DNA from: Vibrio sp. Y2-5
Lineage (GTDB): Bacteria > Pseudomonadota > Gammaproteobacteria > Enterobacterales > Vibrionaceae
Assembly: GCF_014596725.1 (NCBI RefSeq)
Contig: NZ_JACVEG010000002.1
Span: 806,001-870,000, forward strand
Length of the DNA stretch: 64,000 nt
Direction: 5' to 3'
The position numbers were made by a program, and so were the translations under genes. Each line of letters opens with the position of its first letter. Positions within the stretch are counted from its first letter, which is position 1. The notes below the pieces were generated by a model. The model was not told the origin of the DNA. It worked only from the letters and a program-made list of their open reading frames with translations, and made no database searches. This document shows, in pieces, positions 1-10,494 of the stretch.

Positions 1-1
1 T

Positions 2-583
2 TTGGAATCGGATGTGGCTGAAATGGCGAACACTATTGGTGCCATGAATCAAGATACCAAGCAAATTGGAACTGTGCTTCAGGTGATTGGTGATATTGCG
101 GAACAAACGAATCTATTGGCACTGAATGCTGCGATTGAAGCTGCACGCGCTGGAGAACAAGGTCGTGGTTTTGCGGTGGTTGCTGACGAGGTGCGTGCAT
201 TGGCTGCTCGTACGCAGCAGAGTACAGGGCAGATCAATGAAATGTTGTCTAAGCTCAACAACACATCAGAAAATGTAGTCACTAAGATGGAAACCACGCG
301 TAAGAGCTGTGAAGCAACATCGCAAAGCACTCACAAAGTGATGGAGTCTCTCAATACAGTGACAACATCTGTGGTGGAGATTAACGACCTAAACACATTA
401 ATGGCGACCTCTGCTGAACAACAAAGCCATGTGACTGATGAAGTGAGCCGAAACATGGCGACGATTCAAGAGTTAATTGGCCAATTGAATAGTAGTGCGA
501 CACAAACAGATACTATCAGCCAGGAGCTTAGAGGGACTTCGACCGACTTATCTGACGTCGTCACCCAGTTCAAAGTCCACTAA
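2..583 (+). CDS. Methyl-accepting chemotaxis protein, C-terminal part (gene cut by window start)
   Basis: This is the cytoplasmic signalling domain of a chemoreceptor, which forms helical bundles that control CheA and CheW. Only the last 193 residues are in the window; the sensor, membrane segments and HAMP domain lie upstream. The hairpin tip ([19 protein letters not shown], then [12 protein letters not shown]) is present near the start of the visible part. The protein ends in QFKVH, as does the next receptor gene, and the two signalling domains are almost identical over about 150 residues, so the genes are tandem paralogues. A hairpin terminator follows directly. The real start is not visible. 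The family call is certain; the ligand is unknown. Confidence 0.95.
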   Translation: MESDVAEMANTIGAMNQDTKQIGTVLQVIGDIAEQTNLLALNAAIEAARAGEQGRGFAVVADEVRALAARTQQSTGQINEMLSKLNNTSENVVTKMETTRKSCEATSQSTHKVMESLNTVTTSVVEINDLNTLMATSAEQQSHVTDEVSRNMATIQELIGQLNSSATQTDTISQELRGTSTDLSDVVTQFKVH

Positions 584-1023
584 AAATAGTTATTTCATAC
601 TCCAACTGAGAAAGAGCACCAATAGGTGCTCTTTTTTTGTAGAAAAAATAGAGTTGAAAAATGGATCTACAAAAAATAAAACAATGTATTAGATAAAACG
701 CGATGGGATTCTAATAAAATATGACCAAGCTCTCATTTACCGAATGATGTAGGCTCTAATTTGAACTACTACTGATTGTTTCATATTAAGTTTGGATACA
801 ATGTGCCGAATAATAAACGTGGCTTTGTAAATTTGTGGGAATGTTTCTGCTACGAACGGTTATTCCAACGTGTAGAAAATTTGTTTGATAAGGCATTTAA
901 ATCAAGCATGGCCAACAAGTGATTTACTGAGAACCCGCATAATAATTATTACTCTATTCACCATTCGCTCACTGATTATATCGGGGTCAGTAGGCTAAAA
1001 CTTTGTGAAGGACGCGAAGAATA
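584..1023. other. Intergenic region between two chemoreceptor genes
   Basis: After the terminator at 611-640 I see no convincing gene in this AT-rich stretch. Reading frames are short and lack ribosome binding sites. It should hold the promoter of the next receptor gene, whose ribosome binding site GAAGGA is at 1007-1012. The 495-692 reading frame overlaps the end of the first receptor in another frame and is not supported. Confidence 0.5.
611..640 (+). terminator. Rho-independent terminator of the first chemoreceptor gene
   Basis: An AAAGAGCACC stem pairs with GGTGCTCTTT across an AATA loop and is followed by a run of T. It lies 28 bases after the stop codon. The second receptor gene has a very similar hairpin at 2788-2816, which suggests the terminator was copied with the gene. 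Confidence 0.9.
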
Positions 1024-2766
1024 ATGAAGAGTTTTTCCTTTAAAAACAAAATTATATCGCTAATTGTTGCCATAATCGCTATCACTATTTTTGTTTCGTT
1101 TCTAAGTGTAAACCACTTTATCAGTTCCTATATCTATCAGTCAGATATAGAAAGGATTGAACATAACATCGAGCTAGTAAACCGAACTCTGGAAGGTGAG
1201 CTACGCGACAAGATCAGTCTGGCGAAAAGCCTTAAGTTCAACATGATGGACATCGGCACGACAAAAGAGTCGGCGGGTTTCACTCATATTGTTCGATTAG
1301 CAAGTAGCTATGCGTTTGATGATTCTGGCAGAGTGCTAGAGCAAGACGAAACGCAAAAGTACATCACAATGGCAGAGAGCCTGACTTCTGAACCCACAGT
1401 GAGTGAAGTCATTGTTGTTGATGGTCAGCCTACATTGAACATCTCTATTAAACACCTTGATGGTTCATCCAACTTTTTCACGCTAAGTTTAAGTGGATTG
1501 AAACCAATTCTAGAAGCCTACTCTTTATCAGGCAGCTACATGGAATTGATTTCATCGAACAATATTACGATTTTCTCTGATAAGGCTGGCGAGAACCTGA
1601 TACCTGTTGAACGCAAGTTTGATATTAGCGGTCAGACATGGGCACTTAACGGTTATATTGACCTTGATAATATTCAAGCAAATACCGACAGTTTGAACTG
1701 GAAAATTACCATGGCATTGCTCGTTTGCGCTGCGATCATTATCGGTTTAAGTATCGCAATGCTGCACTACGCATTTAAACCGTTGTTGCGTCTTAAAGAG
1801 CTGGTGGCCGATCTTTCACAAGGTAACGGTGACTTAACCCAACGTTTGAGCGTGACATCAAATGATGAAATCGGCCAGATTTCAACGTCTATTAACCGTT
1901 TCATTGAACAGCTGCAGGGTATGTTTATCGAAGTCTCTAACTCGTCTGAGAAAATTGATTCAGCGGTTAACCATTTGAGCAGTCAGTCTGAATCAAACAT
2001 GCAGATGTTAAATGCGCATACTATTGAGACAGAGCAAGTAATTACCGCGATTGATGAAATGAGTGCGACAGCAGGCTCGATTGCACAAAGTGCAGCCGAT
2101 GCAGCGAAGCTGACTGAACTAACGAATACTTATGCCAATGAATCGAAACATACCGTAAATCAAGCTGTAAGTAGCGTAACTGCGCTGGAATCTGACGTAG
2201 CAGAAATGTCGAATACCATTAGCGCAATGAATCAAGATACTAAGCAAATCGGTACTGTACTTCAGGTGATTGGTGATATTGCCGAGCAAACGAACTTGCT
2301 GGCGTTGAATGCGGCAATCGAAGCAGCACGAGCTGGCGAACAAGGTCGTGGTTTTGCGGTGGTGGCTGATGAGGTGAGAGCATTGGCTGCTCGTACACAA
2401 CAAAGCACTGGGCAGATCAATGAAATGCTGTCTAAGCTCAACAACACATCAGAAAATGTAGTCACTAAGATGGAAACAACACGTAAGAGTTGTGAAGCGA
2501 CATCGCAAAGCACTCACAAGGTGATGGAATCATTGAATACAGTGACCACGTCGGTGGTGGAAATTAACGATTTGAACACGTTAATGGCAACCTCCGCTGA
2601 GCAGCAAAGCCATGTGACTGAAGAAGTCAGCCGCAACATGGCTGCCATTCAGGCTCTGATTGGTCAGTTGAATGATAGTGCCGCAGAAACCGACAACATA
2701 AGTCGTGAACTGGGTGGTACTTCGAGTGATCTGTCACAGGTTGTGGGGCAGTTTAAAGTTCATTAA
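1024..2766 (+). CDS. Methyl-accepting chemotaxis protein with periplasmic sensor and HAMP
   Basis: A transmembrane chemoreceptor that senses a ligand in the periplasm and signals to CheA/CheW. Residues 10-30 form the first membrane helix, about 31-225 the periplasmic sensor, about 226-250 the second helix, 251-305 the HAMP linker, and the rest the signalling domain with the [19 protein letters not shown] tip near residue 421. The 580-residue length is normal. The start is supported by GAAGGA at 1007-1012. The C-terminal third is almost identical to that of the preceding gene, with one 48-base stretch identical at DNA level, pointing to recent duplication or gene conversion. There is no C-terminal CheR-tethering pentapeptide. 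The sensor type and ligand cannot be assigned by eye. Confidence 0.93.
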   Translation: MKSFSFKNKIISLIVAIIAITIFVSFLSVNHFISSYIYQSDIERIEHNIELVNRTLEGELRDKISLAKSLKFNMMDIGTTKESAGFTHIVRLASSYAFDDSGRVLEQDETQKYITMAESLTSEPTVSEVIVVDGQPTLNISIKHLDGSSNFFTLSLSGLKPILEAYSLSGSYMELISSNNITIFSDKAGENLIPVERKFDISGQTWALNGYIDLDNIQANTDSLNWKITMALLVCAAIIIGLSIAMLHYAFKPLLRLKELVADLSQGNGDLTQRLSVTSNDEIGQISTSINRFIEQLQGMFIEVSNSSEKIDSAVNHLSSQSESNMQMLNAHTIETEQVITAIDEMSATAGSIAQSAADAAKLTELTNTYANESKHTVNQAVSSVTALESDVAEMSNTISAMNQDTKQIGTVLQVIGDIAEQTNLLALNAAIEAARAGEQGRGFAVVADEVRALAARTQQSTGQINEMLSKLNNTSENVVTKMETTRKSCEATSQSTHKVMESLNTVTTSVVEINDLNTLMATSAEQQSHVTEEVSRNMAAIQALIGQLNDSAAETDNISRELGGTSSDLSQVVGQFKVH

Positions 2767-2787
2767 TCATTTGTTTCAAATGTCATG

Positions 2788-2816
2788 AAGAGCACTAATA
2801 GGTGCTCTTTTTTTGT
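2788..2816 (+). terminator. Terminator of the second chemoreceptor gene
   Basis: The stem AAGAGCAC/GTGCTCTT with a short loop is followed by TTTTTTTG. It resembles the hairpin at 611-640 after the paralogous gene. Confidence 0.88.
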
Positions 2817-2935
2817 GCGCTCTTCAATGCCATGTACAGGGTGAGTTAGAAGATTGTTAGTGTTGCAGACTTCATATTGAGTGAGTTGTTAACACACGCT
2901 TAAATTGGTGACGAATCAGCTCAAAAGGAACCAAT

Positions 2936-3244
2936 ATGAAACGATATGGGATAATTGCACCGCTTTTACTGCTAGGTACATTGATGACAACTCACGCTCA
3001 GGCGTCAGATTCACAGGTAGACATAGAATTAGGCTGTGTCTCGGTTGCCAACAAGGATGTCTCAATAAAAACGGGCGACTGTAATAGGAGAAGAGTCGAG
3101 ACGGTCGAAAGAGTGAAAGTAGTAAAAGTGGTGGAAGAGCGTCATTACCATGATCATCCAGTGCATGGAAAACACCCGGGTAAGAAGAAAGGTCACAACA
3201 AAGAAACGTATATATTAATACCAGCGGATAAGCACAAACACTAA
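2936..3244 (+). CDS. Small secreted His-rich protein, function unknown
   Basis: A 102-residue protein that I do not recognise. Residues 1-23 form a signal peptide (basic start, LLLLG core, likely cut after AQA), so it should be periplasmic or exported. The mature part has two cysteines, about residues 34 and 49, that could form a disulfide. A Val/Lys/Glu-rich stretch follows, then a tail rich in His and Lys (HYHDHP, then several HK pairs). A metal-binding role is possible from the histidines but is not shown. The start follows AAAGGAACCA, a good ribosome binding site. It sits alone between a receptor gene and the convergent gnd gene and shares a two-way terminator with gnd. Confidence 0.7.
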   Translation: MKRYGIIAPLLLLGTLMTTHAQASDSQVDIELGCVSVANKDVSIKTGDCNRRRVETVERVKVVKVVEERHYHDHPVHGKHPGKKKGHNKETYILIPADKHKH

Positions 3245-3262
3245 CGATCAGGCTAATAAAAC

Positions 3263-3292
3263 AAAAGGGATGCAGCAAGCATCCCTTTTCTG
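3263..3292. terminator. Bidirectional terminator between the small secreted protein gene and gnd
   Basis: An 11-base-pair stem, AAAAGGGATGC/GCATCCCTTTT, with an AGCAA loop. It has A and T runs on both sides, so it can end both the plus-strand gene at 3244 and the minus-strand gnd ending at 3311. Confidence 0.9.
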
Positions 3293-3310
3293 TTTGGTCA
3301 CTTATAACGA

Positions 3311-4759
3311 TTAAACGTCGTAAGTAGTAGACGCAGTGTTGCCGCCTGTACCAGTCCAGTTAGTGTGGAAGAACTCACCACGTGCACGGTCTGTACGCTC
3401 GTAAGTGTGAGCACCGAAGTAGTCACGTTGAGCTTGTAGCAGGTTCGCTGGTAGACGAGCTGTTGTGTAACCGTCTAGGAACGTTAGTGCAGAAGTCATA
3501 CATGGCATTGGAATACCCGCTTCCAGAGATTTAGAAGCCACTTTACGCCATGCAACTAGGCTGCTTTGTAGGATGTTCTTGAAGTACTCGTCAGAGCCTA
3601 GGAATGCTAGTTCTGGGTTGTTCTCAAATGCATCACGGATGTTACCTAGGAATGCAGAGCGGATGATACAGCCGCCACGCCACATAAGTGCTACGTTGCC
3701 GTAGTTTAGATCCCAGCCGTTCTCGTTTGATGCTTCGCGCATTAGCATGAAGCCTTGAGCGTAAGAGATGATCTTAGAAGCAAGCAGAGCTTGACGTAGT
3801 GCATCAACCCACTCTTGTTTGTCGCCTTCAACTGGAGTGATAGTTTTACCAAACAGTTTTTCAGCTTCAACACGTTGGTCTTTCAGTGCAGACAGACAAC
3901 GAGAGAATACAGACTCAGAGATTAGCGTTAGTGGAATGCCTAGGTCCAGCGCGTTGATACCTGTCCATTTACCAGTACCTTTTTGACCAGCAGTGTCTAG
4001 GATCTTCTCTACTAGAGGCTCACCGTCTTCATCTTTGTAGCCAAGGATGTCAGCTGTGATTTCAACTAGGTAGCTGTTTAGCTCAGTCTTATCCCATTCA
4101 GCAAATACAGCTTGCATTTCGTCTGCAGACATACCAAGACCGTCTTTCATGAATTGGTAAGCTTCAGTGATCAGCTGCATGTCGCCGTATTCGATACCGT
4201 TGTGAACCATTTTAACGAAGTGGCCAGCACCGTCGTTACCAACCCAGTCACAACATGGCTCGCCAGCGTCAGTTTTCGCAGAGATGCCTTGGAAAATAGG
4301 TTTAACGGCTTCCCAAGCTTCAGGAGCGCCACCCGGCATGATTGAAGGTCCGAAACGTGCACCTTCTTCACCACCAGAAACACCAGTACCGATGAAGTGG
4401 ATACCTTTTTCACGTAGTGCAGCAACGCGACGGTTTGTATCTGGGTAGTTAGTGTTACCGCCATCAATAATGATGTCGCCTTTGTCTAGCAGCGGAACTA
4501 GTTGATCGATGAATGCGTCAACTACTGAACCTGCACGAACCATAAGCATCACTTTGCGTGGAGTTTCTAGTTTCTCTACTAGCTCTTCTAGAGAGTAAGC
4601 ACCAACGATGTTTGTGCCTTTAGCTGGACCTTCTAGGAACTCGTCTACTTTTGACGCAGTACGGTTGTGAGCAACCACTTTGAAGCCGTGGTCGTTCATG
4701 TTTAGGATCAGGTTTTGACCCATAACCGCCAGGCCGATTACACCGATATCACCTTTCAT
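3311..4759 (-). CDS. gnd: 6-phosphogluconate dehydrogenase (decarboxylating)
   Basis: Oxidises 6-phosphogluconate to ribulose 5-phosphate and CO2 while making NADPH, in the cytoplasm. The N-terminal nucleotide-binding motif GVIGLAVMGQNL, the GTGVSGGEEGARFGPS substrate loop, and KMVHNGIEYGDMQ with the catalytic Lys and Asn are all present, and the 482-residue length is typical. I chose the ATG at 4759 because AGGAGAG lies just upstream; an in-frame ATG seven codons earlier gives an N-terminal extension that the family lacks. It is the last gene of the operon zwf-pgl-gnd, 13 bases after pgl. Confidence 0.97.
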   Translation of the reverse strand: MKGDIGVIGLAVMGQNLILNMNDHGFKVVAHNRTASKVDEFLEGPAKGTNIVGAYSLEELVEKLETPRKVMLMVRAGSVVDAFIDQLVPLLDKGDIIIDGGNTNYPDTNRRVAALREKGIHFIGTGVSGGEEGARFGPSIMPGGAPEAWEAVKPIFQGISAKTDAGEPCCDWVGNDGAGHFVKMVHNGIEYGDMQLITEAYQFMKDGLGMSADEMQAVFAEWDKTELNSYLVEITADILGYKDEDGEPLVEKILDTAGQKGTGKWTGINALDLGIPLTLISESVFSRCLSALKDQRVEAEKLFGKTITPVEGDKQEWVDALRQALLASKIISYAQGFMLMREASNENGWDLNYGNVALMWRGGCIIRSAFLGNIRDAFENNPELAFLGSDEYFKNILQSSLVAWRKVASKSLEAGIPMPCMTSALTFLDGYTTARLPANLLQAQRDYFGAHTYERTDRARGEFFHTNWTGTGGNTASTTYDV

Positions 4760-4772
4760 TTGTTTCTCTCCT

Positions 4773-5489
4773 TCACGCAATCTTTGCTGCTGCGTCTAAA
4801 TCTAAATACCACTCTGTTTCGCCAGTCTTTGACTGAATTTTAGCTGCTGGATAAGGCAGGTCAGCGGCTGGAGTAGTGTGAATTTCATTGACGATCTCGG
4901 TTTTACCTGCACCAAGAACGAGGTAACTAATACGTTTTGCGGCTTCCAGAACTTTCGCTGTTTTTGATACGCGAAGTTGACCAGACTCTGGATGCGTCGC
5001 GACAACTGACAGATTTTCGTCTGCATAGTTGGTCACGTTAGGGAACAGTGATGCAGTATGGCCATCAGCGCCAACACCGAGCAGGATCCAATCGAAAACA
5101 GGTGTGCCGTTTTCACATGGGATCACATCAGCCATCTCTTTTGCGAAACGTTCTGCTTCTGTTTGTGGATCATCTTCACCACGAATGCGGTGGATGTTCT
5201 CTGCTGGTAGCTTCACTTGGCTAAATAGCAGTGCATTCGCTTCACCGTAGTTGCTCTCTGCATCATCAGGTGCAACACAACGCTCGTCACCCCACCAGAA
5301 GTGTAGGTTTTGCCATTGAATCGCATCGGCATAAGAAGCACTTGCCAACAGCTTAAACAGCATTTTAGGTGTGCTGCCGCCAGACAGTGAAATGTGCACA
5401 GGTGTGCCTTGTTCACTGTAACGTTGCATTTCATTCGCTAACGATTCAACAACCTGCTCAGCGGTCTGAAAAATCTTTGAATTGATCAT
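4773..5489 (-). CDS. pgl: 6-phosphogluconolactonase
   Basis: Hydrolyses 6-phosphogluconolactone to 6-phosphogluconate, the step between Zwf and Gnd. This 238-residue protein has the DevB-type motifs: LSGGSTPK near the N terminus, [17 protein letters not shown], and [16 protein letters not shown]. Its ATG overlaps the zwf stop as ATGA, a sign of translational coupling. It belongs to the DevB/SOL type rather than the seven-bladed-propeller YbhE type. Confidence 0.96.
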   Translation of the reverse strand: MINSKIFQTAEQVVESLANEMQRYSEQGTPVHISLSGGSTPKMLFKLLASASYADAIQWQNLHFWWGDERCVAPDDAESNYGEANALLFSQVKLPAENIHRIRGEDDPQTEAERFAKEMADVIPCENGTPVFDWILLGVGADGHTASLFPNVTNYADENLSVVATHPESGQLRVSKTAKVLEAAKRISYLVLGAGKTEIVNEIHTTPAADLPYPAAKIQSKTGETEWYLDLDAAAKIA

Positions 5490-6988
5490 AGTTCGCAGTA
5501 ATCCGTGTCAGTAAGGTTTTTGCATGGGAAACGCCATGCTCTTCCATCATTATTTAGAAGGTCATCAGACTCTTTTGGTCCCCAAGTACCGCACGCATAA
5601 CCATATAGAGATTGTGGGTCTTGTTTGAAGTCCAGAATTGGCTGAACGAATTTCCAACAGGCTTCTACCGCATCTGTACGAGCAAATAGCGTTGCGTCAC
5701 CGTTCAGTGCGTCGAGCAGTAGGCGCTCGTAGGCAGTCAGCATCTTCGTTTCTTCTAACGATGTGTAATGGAAGTTCATTGAAACTTCTTTCGCTTTGAA
5801 GCCTGCGCCCGGCTCTTTCAGGCCGAAGCTCATCAGGATGCCTTCATCTGGTTGAATGCGGATGATCAGTTTGTTCTCAGGCGCATTTTTACCAAATACA
5901 GGGTGAGGAGTGCGTTTAAAGTGAATTACCACTTCAGTCACGCGAGTCGGCAGACGTTTACCACTGCGCACGTAGAAAGGTATGCCATTCCAGCGCCAGT
6001 TGTTGATAAACATTTTTAGCGCAACATACGTTTCTGTACGCGAATCTTCTGCAACACCCGGCTCGTTACGGTAGCCCGGTAGGAACTTACCGCGCACTTC
6101 AGATTCTGTGTATTGACCAAGTACCAAATTGTTGCGTAAGTCATCTTCAGACAGTGGCTGAAGGCTTTGCAGAACTTTGTTCACTTCGTTACGAATAGAG
6201 TCTGCGTTGATTGCCGCTGGTGGTTCCATACCGATCATCGCCAACACTTGTAGCAAGTGGTTTTGGAACATGTCACGTACTGCACCAGAACCATCGTAAT
6301 AACCGCCGCGCTCTTCTACACCTAGGAATTCAGCACCAGTGATTTCAACGTAATCAATGAAATTACGGTTCCAAAGTGGTTCAAACATACCGTTAGCAAA
6401 GCGGAACACTAATAGGTTTTGAACAGTTTCTTTACCTAGATAGTGGTCGATACGATAGATTTGGTGTTCTTTGAAGTGATGGTGAATTTCAATATCCAGT
6501 TCTTGCGCTGATTTTAAATCGTAGCCGAATGGTTTTTCGATGATCAGGCGTTTCCAACCGTCTTTTTCATCGTTAAGACCATGAGCTGCAAGGCAAGAAG
6601 GGATCACGCCGTAAAGGCTAGGAGGAGTAGCAAGGTAGAACAGGGTATTACGTTGTTCAAATGCGTAATCATCTGAAAGAGAGTCTAAACGGTCTTTCAG
6701 TTTTACATAATCTTCGACATCCGATGTATTGATGGCTTGATAGTGAATGTATTCACAAAAGGCATCAAGAATCTCAGGTTCGGTTTTCTCTAATTCTTGA
6801 AGCGAGCGTTTCAATTTTTCTCGGTAGGAGTCGTCACTGTATTCAGTACGACTTACGCCTAAGATTGCAAAGGATTTTGGCAGTTGGTTGCTTGCGTATA
6901 GGTGGTATAAAGCAGGAATCAACTTGCGGTAGGTTAAATCGCCCGAAGCACCAAATATCACGATGCTGCTGTTTTCAGGTATTAACAT
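5486..6988 (-). CDS. zwf: Glucose-6-phosphate 1-dehydrogenase
   Basis: First enzyme of the oxidative pentose phosphate and Entner-Doudoroff routes; it oxidises glucose 6-phosphate with NADP. It is 500 residues long, with the coenzyme motif [13 protein letters not shown] at the N terminus and the active-site segment [13 protein letters not shown] (catalytic His), followed by the conserved C-terminal domain. The ATG at 6988 follows AAGGGAAAGAAG. It heads the three-gene operon. A dyad, CCCAAAA/TTTTGGG (7015-7021 and 7032-7038), lies just upstream and may be regulatory. Confidence 0.97.
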   Translation of the reverse strand: MLIPENSSIVIFGASGDLTYRKLIPALYHLYASNQLPKSFAILGVSRTEYSDDSYREKLKRSLQELEKTEPEILDAFCEYIHYQAINTSDVEDYVKLKDRLDSLSDDYAFEQRNTLFYLATPPSLYGVIPSCLAAHGLNDEKDGWKRLIIEKPFGYDLKSAQELDIEIHHHFKEHQIYRIDHYLGKETVQNLLVFRFANGMFEPLWNRNFIDYVEITGAEFLGVEERGGYYDGSGAVRDMFQNHLLQVLAMIGMEPPAAINADSIRNEVNKVLQSLQPLSEDDLRNNLVLGQYTESEVRGKFLPGYRNEPGVAEDSRTETYVALKMFINNWRWNGIPFYVRSGKRLPTRVTEVVIHFKRTPHPVFGKNAPENKLIIRIQPDEGILMSFGLKEPGAGFKAKEVSMNFHYTSLEETKMLTAYERLLLDALNGDATLFARTDAVEACWKFVQPILDFKQDPQSLYGYACGTWGPKESDDLLNNDGRAWRFPCKNLTDTDYCEL

Positions 6989-7345
6989 CTTCTTTCCCTT
7001 AGAAACTAGGTGTGCCCAAAAACCAATGGAGTTTTGGGTATATTTAGCAATGGCTTACCCTAGCAGCGCAATGCACAAATAAGTAATTGGTTTTGTCTAT
7101 TTCTGTAATTAGAAAAACCGAAACGCCCTTTGTACTCAATGTCATTATTTTACATTGGACATCGGGACATGGTTGATTTGGTATCAAGAGGTGACATTCA
7201 AACCAACGCGAGGTCGGTATTGTCTACGACAATTTGACACACATCAACTATTGTTAGCGCAATCGATTATCTTTTGTTCGATTTGTAACCATAAATTCAT
7301 TTTCAGGCAGTCATAGAGCCCAAATTTGTGACTCTATTAACCGGA
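6989..7345. other. zwf promoter region
   Basis: No gene is seen. A dyad, CCCAAAA with TTTTGGG (arms 7015-7021 and 7032-7038), sits 27-50 bases upstream of zwf. A TGTAATTA half-site at 7104-7111 resembles half of the HexR consensus (TGTAATNNNATTACA as I recall it), but the other half is absent, so HexR control is only a possibility. A weak hairpin (ATAGAG/CTCTAT, 7313-7337) may end the HD-GYP gene. Confidence 0.4.
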
Positions 7346-10219
7346 TTAGAATTGTTGTTTCATATACGCTTTCACCGTTTTAATGTGTTCTTCTTTGTCT
7401 ATGTCACTGTGCTGGAATTTCTCCAAGAACATGTCAGCGTATTTCTGGTACACGTCTTGTTCGAGGAAGAGCAGATAAAGTTTTGGATCAATATGTCCTG
7501 AAGTCGCCATTTTGGTCATTATTGATATCGACTCATCAATAGTTTTGGCTTGCTTGTATGGTCTGTCATTGGAGGTTAAGGCCTCAAAGACATCGGCAAT
7601 AGCCATGATCCTTGCCTGAACAGAGAGTTCTTCCTCTTGTAAGCCTCTTGGGTAGCCTTTTCCATCCATACGTTCGTGGTGACCACCGGCAATGTTAGGA
7701 ACATTTTTAAGGTGTTCAGGGTAGGGTAAACGCTGCAACATGGTAATGGTTTGCACGATGTGGTCATTGATCATGAAGCGTTCTTCGTTGCTTAAAGTAC
7801 CACCGCGAATTGAAAGGTTATATAACTCACCTCTGTTATATTGATACTCTCCCGGTTGAAGAACAAAAGGTTCTTGCCATGTGTCTTTAGGGTTGTTGTT
7901 CGCTTGCCATCTCACTTGGTGGACTTGCTTGTCGGCGATGAGGTTTTCCATTACTGGCAATGGTTGTTTTTCACCAGCTCGTTGTGCCTCAATCCAAGAA
8001 ATACCCAACTGGTCATCAAGGGTACGTTTCCACTGTCTCTGTGCAATAGACTCTAAACGGGCAACATCTTCGTCTGACATATATTCACCGCCGATATTGC
8101 ACTTGGCAACAAAAGCAAAATCAGCATCTAGTGAATGGTGAGTTTGCTCAAGAGTGGCTTTAAGCTGGCTTGCATCGCCTCCTTGGGCTACGCCTTGCCA
8201 GTAGTCGACTTCTGCTTGTGTTTTGAGCAATTCAAAACGCATACGAACTTCATGTATTCGATCATAGATGGTTTCGAGTTTTGTCGCTTTATCTACTACA
8301 TATTCTGGTGTGGTCACTTTACCGCAGTCGTGTAGCCAAGCTGCTAGGTTTAACTCTTCCCACTGTGGTTTGCTCATGGAGAAATTGCGATAGTAGTGGG
8401 TATCTTTATCGGCAACCTCCGCCAGTATTTTAGTCAGCTCTGGCACACGTTGACAGTGTCCGCCTGTATACGGCGATTTGGTATCTATGGCCGATGCGAT
8501 AAGCGTAACGAACGCATTCAACATGTCTTTTTGTTGTTGAATCTTGTCAATGTTGTCTTTAGCAATTTCAGCAAAGCTTAGTAACTCTCGTAGGAACGCG
8601 TGTTTGTCATACTGCTCTGGTGTTATGGCCCGTTCGTATCCCAAATTGAGTAAACCCACTAATTGTTTTTGTCGGTTAAGCAGCGGGAAGAAATAAATAT
8701 CAGAGTTGTATATCTGGTCTTGATGCATTCTCAAGATATTGTCGTTTCGTGTTAAGTGAACGGTTTCACCTTTAGTCAGCTCCGCCATTAACCAAGGGGT
8801 GTTGCAGACAAGTGAATTTAAGTCGATTTTAAATGGAATAATCGCATGGTCGGCGACATTGGTGAAAACGGCTTCTTCTGGCGCATAGGTATACAGCTGG
8901 ATAGTCTCCGCGCGAGTAACAAGATAACTTTGATGGGTGATGGTTTTTGCTAACACACCAAAATCCTGATTCGATGCAGTATCTCTAAGAAGCCGCAGCA
9001 AATCATGTAACGTGTGTTCCATCAGCTCTATTGATTTAGTGAGGTTTGCCACCTCTTTAATCATACTTTTTGGATAGCGAGTCTTCTTAAACTCAAAGCG
9101 AGTGATATTGTCAGTGAGCTCCATTAAGTTCACTAAAGGTTTAGCAAGGCGAGCTGAAATAATCCATACCGCTGCAAAACAGACCACCATCAAGGCTATT
9201 GCCGCTTGTACCTGCTTGGTTCGCATTGAGAGTAAGCTGGCAATCAGATCATCCTGTGGTGTGGCATCGGCAAGGAGTAAATGAATACTCGGACTTAAAG
9301 CGACAGGCGTCAGAGTAACAGACCAGGATTTTCCCTCTAGCTCAATAGTTTCGTACAAGGTTGAACTGCTGATTCGATTGGCGACGGGAGCAAAGATACT
9401 GCTATTTAACTTTTTCTGAGTTGAGTCCTCATCATCAGTCAGGCTTAAGGATGTATTGTGCTGAGCTAAGACTCGGAACTGGTGGTCAAAAAGTGCAAGT
9501 TTAGCGTTTTGTGAATAACCGATATTTGAGAGTTCTTGTGAAAGCGAGTCGAGCGTAAAGTCTGCACCCACCACCTTGCTGCCATCCGCAGAGCGACGTG
9601 ACAGTGTGACGCCAGGTGTCTGAAATAGGTAGAATACATAAGGTTCGGTTAAACGAATAACGTCATCCTGTTCGGCAGAGGTGTACCAAGGGCGTGTTCG
9701 CGGATCGAACTGACTGGCTTGTTGAGCAACATGGCCCACCAGAATGAGGTCTTGGTCAAAGAAAATGTAGTCGTTGGTTCCATCCATTTTGGTGTAGTTA
9801 ATAAACAAACGAGCGGTGTCCGGCGCGTTAACCCGTTGTCTGGATTGGCTGTCAAATAACGGACGGACAATGGTGAAATCGCCCTCTTCATTCGCGAAGT
9901 AGAGGGCGACTAAGCTCGTTTGACGTTCGAACAATAAGCGCATTGAGGAAAGCCAGCGAGCCCGTTCTGAGGGTGCTTCGTTATCATCGATAAAACTGCT
10001 GTAAGCCATAAAGTCCAAGGTGGACAAAATAGGTGCGATGCTTTTTTGGAAAGTCGTTTCTAGTTTGCGGCTGTTTTCCTGGCTCAACTCTTGAGCGCTA
10101 CCACTTAGTAACTGTTTTGCATGGTGAGAGCTGATACTAATAAGCACTGCTCCTACGATAGCCGTTAATATGAAAAAAAGAGTACTAATGTGAATACTGA
10201 GTGAGTAGCGGCGCTTCAT
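7346..10219 (-). CDS. Large membrane-bound HD-GYP domain protein (likely cyclic dinucleotide phosphodiesterase)
   Basis: Probable sensor that degrades cyclic di-GMP or a related nucleotide. There is a membrane helix near residues 6-26, a periplasmic Cache-like sensor to about 330, a second helix at about 335-355, a HAMP-like linker, a GAF-like region (about 420-560), then HD-GYP. The HD pair is H630-D631 (LHDCGK) and the second part begins at H847 (HHERMDGKGYP). They are about 217 residues apart, much more than in a standard HD-GYP domain, so a large insert lies between the catalytic halves. I chose ATG at 10219, which has AAGGGA upstream, over a TTG at 10237. From memory, V. cholerae also has an HD-GYP gene next to zwf. 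No GGDEF or EAL domain is present. Confidence 0.9.
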   Translation of the reverse strand: MKRRYSLSIHISTLFFILTAIVGAVLISISSHHAKQLLSGSAQELSQENSRKLETTFQKSIAPILSTLDFMAYSSFIDDNEAPSERARWLSSMRLLFERQTSLVALYFANEEGDFTIVRPLFDSQSRQRVNAPDTARLFINYTKMDGTNDYIFFDQDLILVGHVAQQASQFDPRTRPWYTSAEQDDVIRLTEPYVFYLFQTPGVTLSRRSADGSKVVGADFTLDSLSQELSNIGYSQNAKLALFDHQFRVLAQHNTSLSLTDDEDSTQKKLNSSIFAPVANRISSSTLYETIELEGKSWSVTLTPVALSPSIHLLLADATPQDDLIASLLSMRTKQVQAAIALMVVCFAAVWIISARLAKPLVNLMELTDNITRFEFKKTRYPKSMIKEVANLTKSIELMEHTLHDLLRLLRDTASNQDFGVLAKTITHQSYLVTRAETIQLYTYAPEEAVFTNVADHAIIPFKIDLNSLVCNTPWLMAELTKGETVHLTRNDNILRMHQDQIYNSDIYFFPLLNRQKQLVGLLNLGYERAITPEQYDKHAFLRELLSFAEIAKDNIDKIQQQKDMLNAFVTLIASAIDTKSPYTGGHCQRVPELTKILAEVADKDTHYYRNFSMSKPQWEELNLAAWLHDCGKVTTPEYVVDKATKLETIYDRIHEVRMRFELLKTQAEVDYWQGVAQGGDASQLKATLEQTHHSLDADFAFVAKCNIGGEYMSDEDVARLESIAQRQWKRTLDDQLGISWIEAQRAGEKQPLPVMENLIADKQVHQVRWQANNNPKDTWQEPFVLQPGEYQYNRGELYNLSIRGGTLSNEERFMINDHIVQTITMLQRLPYPEHLKNVPNIAGGHHERMDGKGYPRGLQEEELSVQARIMAIADVFEALTSNDRPYKQAKTIDESISIMTKMATSGHIDPKLYLLFLEQDVYQKYADMFLEKFQHSDIDKEEHIKTVKAYMKQQF

Positions 10220-10494
10220 GCAGAATCCCTTCAACAAATGGTTGTATAAGTATTGTCGAACTTAGAAAAGTTGCAAAAAATTATCAGTAAAATAGTTGTT
10301 GAAAATTTCACAAAATCATTAACTTATTAATCATTTTGTTTGTAATCACTACCTGTCAGTATGGGCTGGAATGAGTATTTATCGGGCTTTGAATCAGATT
10401 TGAACCGATATTCATCTAGTTTTACTTATGCTGTACGGTTGTAGTTCATAGAGGGGCTGATACACTGCGTATATCGTGATGTAAGGAAAGAAAA

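Noticed and set aside
2262-2513. Antisense reading frame of 83 codons, with a near copy at 79-330
   Set aside because: Both lie opposite the same highly conserved receptor coding sequence. Their similarity follows from the sense proteins; no ribosome site or independent support.
7104-7111. HexR box upstream of zwf
   Set aside because: Only one half-site (TGTAATTA) is present; a full palindrome is missing.
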